16,778 bases of DNA from a bacterium (GCA_017853915.1 JAFMIS010000014.1:1-16778), one strand, 5' to 3'. Counted from the first letter of the stretch, positions 1 to 6,664 are shown. Notes: generated by a model from the letters alone, not told the origin. Translations and numbers: made by a program.

Positions 1-55
1 TTAGAGCGCTTGCTTGACAGGCAAGAGGTCCACAGTTCGACTCTGTGCGCGCCTA
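1..55 (+). tRNA. tRNA-Val (anticodon GAC), 5' end cut off by the window
   Basis: The 3' part of a tRNA is visible. It starts in the D loop, and the D-stem 3' arm GAGC is at 4-7. The anticodon stem CTTGC (9-13) pairs with GCAAG (21-25) around the loop TTGACAG, so bases 16-18 read GAC, which decodes valine GUC/GUU. The T stem CACAG (31-35) pairs with CTGTG (43-47) around TTCGACT. The acceptor 3' strand is 48-54 and the discriminator base is A55. No CCA is encoded after it, so the CCA end would have to be added after transcription. The 5' acceptor arm and D-stem 5' strand lie outside the window, so acceptor pairing cannot be checked. Confidence 0.9.
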
Positions 56-175
56 TTCGTCAAACCGATTTGCGGTCTCAACACCCCGTGTAAAGGGGTT
101 AGGCGGGCTATGTGCCCACGATCTTTGGCCCCGGCCTTGATCAGTACGCAAGGAAAGTGTAGTAAAAGGTGCCGT
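56..175 (+). other. tRNA to rpmI intergenic leader
   Basis: This 120-base gap has no credible gene. Two short potential hairpins are visible: CCCC/GGGG around 84-98, and GGGC/GCCC around 105-117 with loop TATGT. A leader upstream of rpmI-rplT is a place where L20 controls its own synthesis in several bacteria, but I do not recognise a known L20-binding fold here. A processing site between the tRNA and the mRNA is equally possible. Confidence 0.3.
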
Positions 176-373
176 ATGCCAAAGATGAAGACCAATAGAA
201 CCGCGCGTAAGAAGTTCTCGATTAATAAGCGAGGGACGGTTAAGCGAGCGACTGCTCACCACAGTCACAATACCGCTAAGAAGAGCCCTAAGCGTCGAAG
301 AAATCTACGTAAGATGAACACGGTTGATAAGACAAACGTGATGGCTATCCGTCGCCAGCTGCCATACGGGTAG
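176..373 (+). CDS. rpmI: Large ribosomal subunit protein bL35
   Basis: A 65-residue basic protein of the usual L35 length. It is part of the 50S subunit and binds 23S rRNA in the cytoplasm. The N-terminus MPKMKTNRTARKKF and the C-terminus RRQLPYG match the family hallmarks (MPKMKTxxxxxKRF and xRxLLPY). The central KKSPKRRRNLRK block is also typical. The reading frame is open further upstream, but the ATG at 176 gives the canonical L35 N-terminus and is preceded by AAAAGGT (164-170) at good spacing. It is the first gene of a likely rpmI-rplT-rimI-pyrD operon, 48 bases ahead of rplT. infC, which often precedes rpmI, is absent; a tRNA-Val sits there instead. Confidence 0.96.
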   Translation: MPKMKTNRTARKKFSINKRGTVKRATAHHSHNTAKKSPKRRRNLRKMNTVDKTNVMAIRRQLPYG

Positions 374-421
374 GGTCGGAAGAGAAGCGCATTTGTAGTA
401 AGAGATTTCTGAGAGGTAGTT

Positions 422-772
422 ATGAGAGTTAAGCGTGGAACAGCAGGTCGGCGCCGTCACAAGAGGAGGCTCGAGTTAGCTGAGGGCTATCGCGGACGTC
501 GCAGTGATTGTTTCAAGTTGGCTAAGCGCGCGGTTGAGAAAGCGCTTCAGTTTTCGTATCGCGATCGTCGCGCCAAGAAGCGCGATTTCCGGGGCCTCTG
601 GATTCTTCGAATCAACGCAGCAGCTCGCCTTAATGGATTGAGCTACAGCAAGCTGATCAAGGGGCTTTCCGATGCCAATATCCAGCTCGATCGCAAAGTG
701 CTGGCTGAGATCGCTTTTAGCGACCCAGCATCCTTCGCTGTCATCGCCGAGAAGGCGAAAGCGGCGCTGTAA
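422..772 (+). CDS. rplT: Large ribosomal subunit protein bL20
   Basis: A 116-residue protein of normal L20 length. L20 is an early-assembly 23S rRNA-binding protein and, in many bacteria, the translational repressor of its own rpmI-rplT mRNA. The sequence shows the basic N-terminal helix MRVKRGTAGRRRHKR, the AEGYRGRRS segment, and the globular part containing WILRINAAARLNGLSYS and IQLDRKVLAEIA, all family signatures. The ATG at 422 follows a GAGAGGT Shine-Dalgarno. It ends 32 bases before rimI, so co-transcription is likely. No terminator is visible between them. Confidence 0.97.
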   Translation: MRVKRGTAGRRRHKRRLELAEGYRGRRSDCFKLAKRAVEKALQFSYRDRRAKKRDFRGLWILRINAAARLNGLSYSKLIKGLSDANIQLDRKVLAEIAFSDPASFAVIAEKAKAAL

Positions 773-804
773 TAGCAGAGTCGACAGGAGCCCGGGTACG
801 CACT

Positions 805-1293
805 ATGCCGGGAGATAGCTCTATAAAAGCCGGTGTTCACCGAGAGAAATTCGAGGTGGCGCCGGTTTCGTCTATCTGGCTTCCACGTTTGGTGGAGATC
901 GACTCATCGTGGAATCCAGCGTCATGGTCGGTAAAGCTATTCGAGCGCGAGCTCATTAACCCCGCCTCTCGAGTTCGGGGTCTCTTCCGCGGTAATACTC
1001 TCGTTGGATACCTCTGCGCGCATGTCGTGATGGATGAGGCTCATATCGTCTCGCTCGGTATTGATCCGGTCTGGCGGCGTCAGGGTGGGGGGAATGAGTT
1101 ACTGCGGGATTTCCTGCGCCTGTGTAGGCTTGAGAATGTGCTACACGTAACCCTTGAGGTGCGGGTATCGAATCAGGCGGCTCAGGCGCTGTATGCTCAA
1201 GCCGGTTTTAAGGCGGCTGGAATTCGAAAACATTACTACTCAGATAACGGCGAGGATGCTATCACCATGCGTTACACCGTGGAAATGCCGTAG
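805..1293 (+). CDS. rimI: Ribosomal protein S18-alanine N-acetyltransferase (GNAT)
   Basis: A 162-residue single-domain GNAT enzyme. RimI transfers acetyl from acetyl-CoA to the N-terminal alanine of ribosomal protein S18. The acetyl-CoA pyrophosphate-binding motif is visible as RRQGGG (R-x-x-G-x-G) near residue 92. It is followed by the RimI-type block LEVRVSNQAAQALYAQAGF, the GIRKHYYSDNGEDAITM tail with its conserved Tyr and Asp, and the NPASWS segment near residues 33-38. An AGGAG (786-790) lies rather far upstream of the ATG at 805, so the start is less certain. Its place just after two ribosomal protein genes fits ribosome modification. Another GNAT with a different protein substrate cannot be excluded from sequence alone. 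Confidence 0.87.
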   Translation: MPGDSSIKAGVHREKFEVAPVSSIWLPRLVEIDSSWNPASWSVKLFERELINPASRVRGLFRGNTLVGYLCAHVVMDEAHIVSLGIDPVWRRQGGGNELLRDFLRLCRLENVLHVTLEVRVSNQAAQALYAQAGFKAAGIRKHYYSDNGEDAITMRYTVEMP

Positions 1294-1319
1294 CGCCGGG
1301 AAAGTTGGTGGGAAGATAT

Positions 1320-2432
1320 ATGTATAAACAGCTCGTGCGTCCCTTGTTTTTCTCTATGCAACCGGAGACAGCGCATGACCTTATGCGGAGTGTAGGCCGG
1401 GTGGCTAATATTCCAAGCGTATCCGGCGCGCTACTCGCGGCGTTTCAAGTGCGCGACCCTCGCCTCGAGGTCAACGTCGCGGGGTTGCGATTTCCAAATC
1501 CGATCGGTCTGGCTGCTGGGCTCGACAAGAACGCGGAGTTGATCGGATTGTGGAGGGGGTTGGGATTTGGGCATATCGAATTGGGGACGGTCACAGCGCG
1601 CCCACAGCCGGGAAATCCGAAGCCGCGCATATTCCGTTTGGCGGCCGACCAGGCCCTGATTAACCGAATGGGTTTTCCGTCTGAGGGTGCTGAGGCGCTT
1701 GAGCTGCGACTTCGAGGTATCCGCTCGCGCTACAGGCAGCTTCCGCCGATCGGCGCGAACATCGGAAAATCAAAGGTGACCGAGATTGATCACGCGATTG
1801 AAGACTATCTCTACTCGTTTACTCGACTTGCGCCGCTCGTCGATTATGTGACTGTAAATGTCTCGTCTCCCAACACTCCTGGTCTTCGCCAGTTGCAGGA
1901 GCGCGACCGCTTGAGCGCTCTGCTTCAAGCGCTCCAGAGCGCAAACAGAGATCGGAAGCCGATCTTTGTGAAGGTAGCTCCCGATCTATCCTTCCCGGCG
2001 ATTGACGAGGTCTTGCAGTGCTGCGTTGAAACAGGGATGGCGGGCATAATCGCGACAAACACGACGATTAGCCGCGAGGGTTTGCGGTCTCCGATTGAGG
2101 AGAGTGGGGGACTCTCCGGCGCGCCATTGCGCGCCCGAGCTCTGGATGTGATGAGGTATATCTCATCACAATCGGGCGGACGGTTGGAGTTGATAGGTGT
2201 CGGCGGAATTACGTCATATCAGGATGTCCTCAACATGATAGCGGCGGGAGCGTCGATGGTGCAGATATACACGGCGTTAATCTATGAGGGGCCGGGCCTG
2301 GTACGCGCGATTGAGCGCGGATTATGCGCCTACATGGAGCAGTATCGGTGTGCCAGCCTACGGGAGGCGGCCATGTTGTGGAGCGAGCGCTCCGAAGACA
2401 CTGCTGAGCGTTCGGTCGGTGTGGCGCGATAG
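1320..2432 (+). CDS. pyrD: Class 2 (quinone-dependent) dihydroorotate dehydrogenase
   Basis: A flavoprotein that oxidises dihydroorotate to orotate in pyrimidine synthesis and passes electrons to membrane quinones. The amphipathic N-terminal helix (YKQLVRPLFFSMQPETAHDL) is the membrane-associating part of class 2 enzymes. FMN and substrate motifs follow: LAAGLDKNAE, NRMGFPS, NVSSPNTPGLR with the class 2 catalytic serine, KVAPDL, TNTT, GGLSGAPL and GVGGI. The frame is open from a TTG at 1305, but ATG 1320 has GTGGGAAG just upstream and gives the typical MYKxLxRPxLF start, with 370 residues. A tail of about 25 residues beyond the usual end looks lineage-specific. The gap to rimI is small (26 bases), so this is probably the last gene of the rpmI operon. 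Confidence 0.96.
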   Translation: MYKQLVRPLFFSMQPETAHDLMRSVGRVANIPSVSGALLAAFQVRDPRLEVNVAGLRFPNPIGLAAGLDKNAELIGLWRGLGFGHIELGTVTARPQPGNPKPRIFRLAADQALINRMGFPSEGAEALELRLRGIRSRYRQLPPIGANIGKSKVTEIDHAIEDYLYSFTRLAPLVDYVTVNVSSPNTPGLRQLQERDRLSALLQALQSANRDRKPIFVKVAPDLSFPAIDEVLQCCVETGMAGIIATNTTISREGLRSPIEESGGLSGAPLRARALDVMRYISSQSGGRLELIGVGGITSYQDVLNMIAAGASMVQIYTALIYEGPGLVRAIERGLCAYMEQYRCASLREAAMLWSERSEDTAERSVGVAR

Positions 2433-2447
2433 CGCGGGGCCTTGAGG

Positions 2448-2485
2448 GCCTCAAAAATTAGCAAGGAATCTAGCTTTTTAGAGGC
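2448..2485 (+). terminator. Imperfect hairpin after pyrD, probable terminator
   Basis: GCCTC (2448-2452) pairs with GAGGC (2481-2485), AAAAA (2453-2457) with TTTTT (2475-2479), and TTAG (2458-2461) with CTAG (2470-2473, one G-U), leaving an 8-base loop and two single-base bulges. TTGTTT follows at once. A competing hairpin, GGGGCC (2436-2441) with GGCCTC (2447-2452), uses the same GCCTC bases, so the two folds are mutually exclusive. The position between the pyrD stop and the carD promoter suggests a transcription boundary. Confidence 0.45.
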
Positions 2486-2489
2486 TTGT

Positions 2490-2519
2490 TTGACCTTGCG
2501 GTGGTAGGTGCGGTATTAT
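2490..2519 (+). promoter_or_regulatory. Sigma-70-type promoter upstream of the carD-ispD-ispF unit
   Basis: A -35 box TTGACC (2490-2495) and a -10 box TATTAT (2514-2519) are separated by 18 bases. This is the best housekeeping promoter match in the window, with five of six consensus bases in each box. Transcription would start near 2526, leaving about 210 bases of leader before the likely CarD start. The leader contains a short hairpin (CCTTTCC 2571-2577 with GGAAGG 2584-2589) and a G-tract followed by TTTTT at 2556-2565. Confidence 0.65.
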
Positions 2520-2723
2520 CCGTCGGTCGAAGAGGGTTTACCTGAGGGCATAACAGGGGGTTTTTCTAGTCCTTTCCTGGTTTGGAAGGAGCAGGATAAC
2601 TTTCGCCCTCTCTCTCACGTTGATACGACTTTCGGATAGGCGGCTCGCAGGGGTTGGCTTCGGAGAGGGATCGATTGTGAGGTGGCTGGATACAGCTGTA
2701 GTCCCCGGAAACAAACCGTCCCA

Positions 2724-2735
2724 AGGGAGGGGAGG
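2724..2735 (+). promoter_or_regulatory. Strong Shine-Dalgarno that decides the CarD start
   Basis: AGGGAGGGGAGG lies 4-5 bases before the TTG at 2740. It is the strongest ribosome-binding site in the window and picks TTG 2740 over the upstream TTG at 2620 of the same open frame. Confidence 0.7.
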
Positions 2736-2739
2736 AAAG

Positions 2740-3687
2740 TTGAAAACAAAGAGCACCGGTCCCAAAACATCGAAGTTCTCCAAGTCAAAAGCTACCGTAG
2801 CAACAAAAAAAGTTTCTAAACAAAACGTCCGTCATACAGCTCGAACGAAGTCAACCGTGGCTTTAACCGCGGTAAAGGGCGCCAAGTCTCAACCACTCGC
2901 GTCCGCGAAAGTTAAGTCATCAGTTGTGGTGCGAAAGGTTTCGGTGACCGAGCGGATCACGAAGTCAAAACTTGTTAAGTCGGCGTCTGTCGTGACTCTC
3001 AAGTCTCAGAAGACAAAATTGACGCTTGTGAAAGAGAGCGCGGGAAAGATCCCCGCCACCAAGATTAGCCGCTCAGAGCCGAGTTCTTTGGGGAGTAAGG
3101 TGATTACAGCCAGGTTTGGTGTTGAGTCAGTAACGGCAAAGCCAGTACTCGCGGTAAAGAGTGTCGAGAGAGCTCCCGCGGTGGCTCCGCTTATCACGGA
3201 AGTCAGCAACTTTAAGGCGGGGGATAAGATCGTATATCCTGGCCACGGAGTAGGTGAGATTGAGGGAATCCGCACAACTGTGTTGGGCGGCCAGGAGCAT
3301 CACATCTATAACATCAAGATCCTTGAAAGCGGCATGAAGGTCATGGTGCCAGTTTCACAGGCAAGCGCCGTTGGTCTTCGAAAAATTATCGACAAGAAGG
3401 CAATTGATGAGGTCTTCTCTATCCTCAAGGATAGAGATTTCAAGATCGATACGCAGACCTGGAATCGGCGCTTCAGAGAGTACTCTCAGAAGATCAAGAC
3501 CGGCTCGGTCTTTGAGATTGCGGTAGTCTTGCGCGACCTCTCTGTATTGAGTTCCGACAAGGAGCTTTCGTTCGGGGAGAAGAAGATGCTGGATATGGCG
3601 GAATCGCTGCTGGTATCGGAGATCGCTATCGCCAAGGCTCGTCCGCACGATAAGGTAGTCGGAGAGCTTCGAGCGCTCTTCGCGTAG
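2740..3687 (+). CDS. CarD/CdnL-family transcription regulator with long basic N-terminal extension
   Basis: About 315 residues. The last ~158 (from FKAGDKIVYPGHGVGEI) form a complete CarD_CdnL_TRCF protein. The Tudor-like RNA polymerase-binding part comes first (HHIYNIKILESGMKVMVPV), then the helical DNA-binding part with the conserved tryptophan in TWNRRFREYSQK, which in studied homologs wedges the promoter at the -10 edge. CdnL/CarD proteins bind the RNAP beta subunit and stabilise open complexes, often at rRNA and housekeeping promoters. The first ~157 residues are low-complexity Lys/Ser/Thr/Val/Ala sequence; I count about 34 Lys+Arg against 6 Glu and no Asp, resembling histone-H1-like tails. 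Such a tail is absent from ordinary ~160-residue CdnL. A start at 2620 would add 40 residues but lacks a ribosome-binding site. It is followed 16 bases later by ispD. Confidence 0.9.
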   Translation: MKTKSTGPKTSKFSKSKATVATKKVSKQNVRHTARTKSTVALTAVKGAKSQPLASAKVKSSVVVRKVSVTERITKSKLVKSASVVTLKSQKTKLTLVKESAGKIPATKISRSEPSSLGSKVITARFGVESVTAKPVLAVKSVERAPAVAPLITEVSNFKAGDKIVYPGHGVGEIEGIRTTVLGGQEHHIYNIKILESGMKVMVPVSQASAVGLRKIIDKKAIDEVFSILKDRDFKIDTQTWNRRFREYSQKIKTGSVFEIAVVLRDLSVLSSDKELSFGEKKMLDMAESLLVSEIAIAKARPHDKVVGELRALFA

Positions 3688-3703
3688 TATCTCTTCGGTC
3701 GTA

Positions 3704-4429
3704 ATGTCATCCTATTCCGTGATCATTCCAGCGGCTGGTAGTGGGAGTCGCATGGGGGCATCTATCCCGAAAGTGTTGCTGCCACTTCAGTCTGTGGAGC
3801 GTCGCGCTGGCTCCTCCATCTTACGGCATACAGTAGCCGTCTTTGCTAAGGACCGATCCTGTAAGCGTATCGTCGTTTGTGTGCCGGATGCTTGGCGTAG
3901 TCGATTCGAGACAGAGGTTACGGACCTAGCAAACGTGACTCTCGTGGCGGGAGGCGACACCCGTCAGGCATCGGTGCATTGTGGCGTGGAATTACTCGCT
4001 GGTATCGTCGGCGCTGATGGTGAGCGTGAGGCTGTGTTGGTTCATGACGCGGCGCGTGTGTGCGTTAAGGAAGAAACAATCTCGAGGGTAGTAGCGGGCG
4101 TGTATCAGCATGGCGCTGTCACGGCCGCTGTTAGGGTCGTTGATTCACTGTGCCGAGCCGAGGGCGATCTGGTAGGTGGGTACATCAGCCGCGATGATGT
4201 CTGGGCTATTCAGACACCGCAGGGATTTTGGCTTTCGGATCTCCTCGTAGCACATCGAAACGCGAAGCTTGGGGGGATAAGTGTAAGTGATGACGCGGCG
4301 CTGGTTGGTCTTTCTCGACGCATTCACCTTATTGAGGGGGACCGTCAGAACGTGAAGGTAACGATGCCTGAAGATCTCGAGATAGCCCGCAGAATCATTC
4401 ATCAGGGGGTGGTTGCTCATGGAGTTTAG
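3704..4429 (+). CDS. ispD: 2-C-methyl-D-erythritol 4-phosphate cytidylyltransferase
   Basis: A 241-residue enzyme of the MEP isoprenoid pathway that joins CTP to MEP to give CDP-ME and pyrophosphate in the cytoplasm. The nucleotide-binding N-terminus IIPAAGSGSRMGASIPKVLL carries the family Arg and Lys. Further motifs are GGDTRQASV, VHDAARV, AIQTPQGFW, SDDAALV and VTMPEDLEIARR. In VHDAARV a valine replaces the usual proline. The ATG at 3704 gives the expected N-terminus; no strong ribosome-binding site precedes it, which fits translational coupling to carD 16 bases upstream. Its end overlaps the ispF start by 11 bases, a classic ispDF arrangement. Confidence 0.94.
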   Translation: MSSYSVIIPAAGSGSRMGASIPKVLLPLQSVERRAGSSILRHTVAVFAKDRSCKRIVVCVPDAWRSRFETEVTDLANVTLVAGGDTRQASVHCGVELLAGIVGADGEREAVLVHDAARVCVKEETISRVVAGVYQHGAVTAAVRVVDSLCRAEGDLVGGYISRDDVWAIQTPQGFWLSDLLVAHRNAKLGGISVSDDAALVGLSRRIHLIEGDRQNVKVTMPEDLEIARRIIHQGVVAHGV

Positions 4430-4898
4430 GATCGGTCAAGGAATCGATGTCCATCCATTTCAGGAGGGCCGAAGGTGCGTCCTGGGAGGAGTGGAGATTC
4501 CCCATGCAAGAGGGCTTCACGGACATTCAGACGCGGACGTGATAGCGCACGCCCTCATGGACGCGATTCTCGGAGCGATCGGTGAGCGCGACATAGGTAC
4601 GCTCTTTCCGGATAGCGACAGTACTTACAAGGATGCTGACAGCTGCCTGCTTCTGTCGGGAGTGTGGAGAGTGGCGAATGAGAAGGGGTGGAAGCTTGTA
4701 AACGCCGACATAACCGTGCTGGCTGAGGCTCCCCGCCTTAAGCCATTCGTAGACCGAATGCGCGAGAGGCTCTCTTTGTCGGTCAACGCATCCCCTGAAC
4801 AGGTGACGATCAAGGCAACAACCACTGAGCGCTTGGGATTCATCGGGCGCGAGGAGGGTATAGTCGCGAGTGCTGTGGTGTTGCTATCGCGCGGCTGA
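4419..4898 (+). CDS. ispF: 2-C-methyl-D-erythritol 2,4-cyclodiphosphate synthase
   Basis: A 159-residue trimeric metal enzyme that cyclises CDP-ME 2-phosphate to MEcPP with release of CMP. The metal-binding GIDVHPF (Asp and His ligands) sits near residues 7-13. Then come the GHSDADVIAHALMDAILGA helix with the third ligand His, the flexible loop DIGTLFPDSD, and the substrate- and CMP-binding TTTERLGFIGREEGI near the C-terminus. The frame opens at a TTG (4413), but ATG 4419 has GGGGGTGG just upstream and gives the normal N-terminus. The start lies inside the end of ispD, so translation is probably coupled. Confidence 0.96.
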   Translation: MEFRIGQGIDVHPFQEGRRCVLGGVEIPHARGLHGHSDADVIAHALMDAILGAIGERDIGTLFPDSDSTYKDADSCLLLSGVWRVANEKGWKLVNADITVLAEAPRLKPFVDRMRERLSLSVNASPEQVTIKATTTERLGFIGREEGIVASAVVLLSRG

Positions 4899-4984
4899 TT
4901 GTCCCGCAGATGTCTGTGATGGCGGTTGGTTCGGCTGCTGGGTGTGGCGTGAGCCAGAATGTTGATGGTGATTAGTGACATTTT

Positions 4985-5003
4985 GGCGCCCGACCCGGGC
5001 GCC
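4985..5003 (+). terminator. GC-rich hairpin downstream of ispF
   Basis: GGCGCCCG (4985-4992) pairs perfectly with CGGGCGCC (4996-5003) around a 3-base loop. No U-tract follows on either strand (CCCCAAA on +, AAAATG on -), so it is not a textbook intrinsic terminator. It may end the carD-ispD-ispF transcript or stabilise its 3' end. The remainder of the 4899-5128 gap shows no gene and no convincing promoter. Confidence 0.4.
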
Positions 5004-5128
5004 CCCCAAATCAAACATATCGATCTAGAATTGCTGTGAATCGTGAAACCTCGAAATCTTCTTTGATGCGCTCGCGTCGTCCCTGGTCTATTCTTAGGGT
5101 CGCGACGTAATCGCGTCAGGAGGACTAT

Positions 5129-6091
5129 ATGGAATATCGGCGTCTTGGCTCAGCAGGCCTTAAGGTTAGCGAACTCTCGTTCGGATCATGGGTAACCTTT
5201 CACAGTCAACTCGATGACAGGCGAGCGCTTGATTGTATTCGCGTCGCGTTAGACTCCGGTATCAATTTCTTCGATAACGCGGAGGGCTACGCCGCTGGCG
5301 AGTCAGAGGTCATTATGGGGCGGGTGTTTAAGAAGCTCGGAGTTCGGCGCTCGTCATATTGTGTCTCGACCAAATTTTATTGGGGCCTTCACGAGGGTCC
5401 AAATGAAAAAAACACCCTCAATAGAAAGTATCTCATGCAGGCGATCGATGGTTCGCTAGCTCGGCTGCAACTGGATTGTGTGGATCTCGTTTTCTGTCAT
5501 CGGCCCGACCCTCATACGCCTATTGAGGAGACCGTTCGAGCGATGAGCGATATGGTCACGCAAGGTAAGGCATTGTATTGGGGCACATCAGAGTGGAGCG
5601 CCGATCAGATCCTCGAGGCGTGGCGAGTAGCGGATCGGCACCATTTACACAAACCCCAGATGGAGCAGCCTCAATACAATCTTTTCGTGCGCGATAAGGT
5701 TGAGCGAGAATTTAGCAGTCTCTATAGTGAGATCGGGCTTGGTCTGACGACGTGGAGTCCTCTCGCGTCAGGAGTCCTCACCGGGAAGTACAATAAAGGA
5801 ATTCCTAAGGGAAGCAGAGCGAGTCTATCCGGTTATGAGTGGATCGCGGAGAGGGTCATGGCTAAGGAGAAGTTGGATGTGGTGCGCCAGTTGGAGCCCA
5901 TCGCGCGAGAGTTGGAGTGTACCTTAGGTCAACTGGCTATCGCGTGGTGTGCCGCGAATCGTAACGTGAGCACGGTAATCTTGGGAGCTAGTTCGAGCGA
6001 GCAGTTGCGAGAGAATATACAATCGTGTGCCGTTCGGGCTCGCTTAACTCCGGAGGTCATGGGAAAGATTAACGCAATCGTGACGGAATAG
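5129..6091 (+). CDS. Aldo/keto reductase, Kv-beta/YghZ-like (AKR6-type)
   Basis: A 320-residue (beta/alpha)8 NADPH-dependent oxidoreductase, cytoplasmic. It resembles the animal voltage-gated K+ channel beta subunit subfamily end to end: YRRLGSAGLKVSELSFGSWV, FFDNAEGYAAGESE, FCHRPDPHTPIEETVRAM, ALYWGTSEWS, TWSPLASGVLTGKY, and the cofactor-binding VILGASSSEQLRENI. The catalytic tetrad is visible: Asp and Tyr in FDNAEGY, Lys in STKFY, His in FCHRPD (Asn in animal Kv-beta). The ATG at 5129 follows CAGGAGGA at ideal spacing. No potassium channel gene is nearby, so the natural role is probably carbonyl or methylglyoxal-type detoxification; the substrate cannot be read from sequence. Confidence 0.92.
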   Translation: MEYRRLGSAGLKVSELSFGSWVTFHSQLDDRRALDCIRVALDSGINFFDNAEGYAAGESEVIMGRVFKKLGVRRSSYCVSTKFYWGLHEGPNEKNTLNRKYLMQAIDGSLARLQLDCVDLVFCHRPDPHTPIEETVRAMSDMVTQGKALYWGTSEWSADQILEAWRVADRHHLHKPQMEQPQYNLFVRDKVEREFSSLYSEIGLGLTTWSPLASGVLTGKYNKGIPKGSRASLSGYEWIAERVMAKEKLDVVRQLEPIARELECTLGQLAIAWCAANRNVSTVILGASSSEQLRENIQSCAVRARLTPEVMGKINAIVTE

Positions 6092-6114
6092 TAGGCAACC
6101 GGAATGAGGGCTTG

Positions 6115-6155
6115 GGGCTACGGCGGGGGCTTCCACCCCGCCGACCGAGTAGCTC
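6115..6155. terminator. Two-stem hairpin between convergent genes
   Basis: An inner stem CGGCGGGG (6121-6128) pairs with CCCCGCCG (6136-6143). An outer stem GGGCTA (6115-6120) pairs with TAGCTC (6150-6155, one G-U), with ACCGAG bulged on the 3' side. It sits exactly between the convergent ends of the aldo/keto reductase and the next - strand gene and could end transcription from both sides. It has no U-tract, like the hairpin after ispF. Confidence 0.45.
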
Positions 6156-6664
6156 TATGCCGCTTGAGGTAATCTCTCGATCTCGCAGCATTCAAGGGAT
6201 CGGCTGAGTCCAAGGAGTTGTTCGTCCGTTGGAGTCTTGCCGTTGAGTATGATCGAGATATTTTCAACAGCGACATAATTCATATTAAGCCCAAGTGTTA
6301 CGGGTCCGGGGCGCTTCCTCTCAGGGTTGGTGCGAAGAATCATTCGTCGCGCCAGGCTTATTCCGTCCTGATCGCACCCAAACATCTCGGTTAACCAGGT
6401 CGGTTGCTTGGATATCGCATAGTCGAGACTCGCGGCCATCGAGTTAGCCTCCCCACGAATCATGTTTTCTGTTGTGTATACACGAGCCCTCACCAGAAGG
6501 AGCGCAAGCGCCTTTACAGCTGATGTCCACTGGAATGATCCAGCCGAGCGATATGCTCCGCCGCTCTTGCCCCGAATGCAACGTCGCTGGCCGTTGTACG
6601 TACCATCGACGAAATTTACCTCAGTCAATTCTCCGTAGTCGAAGTATAGGGTAACAGTTCTCAT
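6155..6664 (-). CDS. Hypothetical protein, function not recognised
   Basis: A 169-residue protein that I do not recognise. It starts MRTVTLYFDYGELTEVNFVDG and looks like a mixed alpha/beta cytoplasmic protein, with no signal peptide and no clear membrane span. It has cysteines at three places, a basic PERKRPGPVTLGLNMNY stretch and a helical C-terminus (DEQLLGLSRSLECCEIERL). An ATG at 6670 is in frame, but the Shine-Dalgarno AAGGGA occupies 6671-6676, giving zero spacing to that ATG and 6 bases to ATG 6664, so 6664 is preferred. That properly spaced site and the convergent hairpin after its stop support it as a real gene. It stands alone between the convergent reductase and the ABC exporter gene upstream of it. 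Confidence 0.7.
   Translation of the reverse strand: MRTVTLYFDYGELTEVNFVDGTYNGQRRCIRGKSGGAYRSAGSFQWTSAVKALALLLVRARVYTTENMIRGEANSMAASLDYAISKQPTWLTEMFGCDQDGISLARRMILRTNPERKRPGPVTLGLNMNYVAVENISIILNGKTPTDEQLLGLSRSLECCEIERLPQAA

Noticed and set aside
2620..2739. Forty extra N-terminal residues for the CarD protein from the TTG at 2620
   Set aside because: No ribosome-binding site at 2620, while an excellent one sits just before TTG 2740, and the composition of the extra part differs from the basic tail.
4625..5014. 129-residue - strand frame opposite ispF
   Set aside because: Shadow of ispF, with low-complexity Arg/Ser/Thr content and no recognisable domain.
5062..5094. Promoter TTTGAT ... TATTCT ahead of the aldo/keto reductase
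   Set aside because: The spacing is 20-21 bases, too long for a normal sigma-70 promoter.
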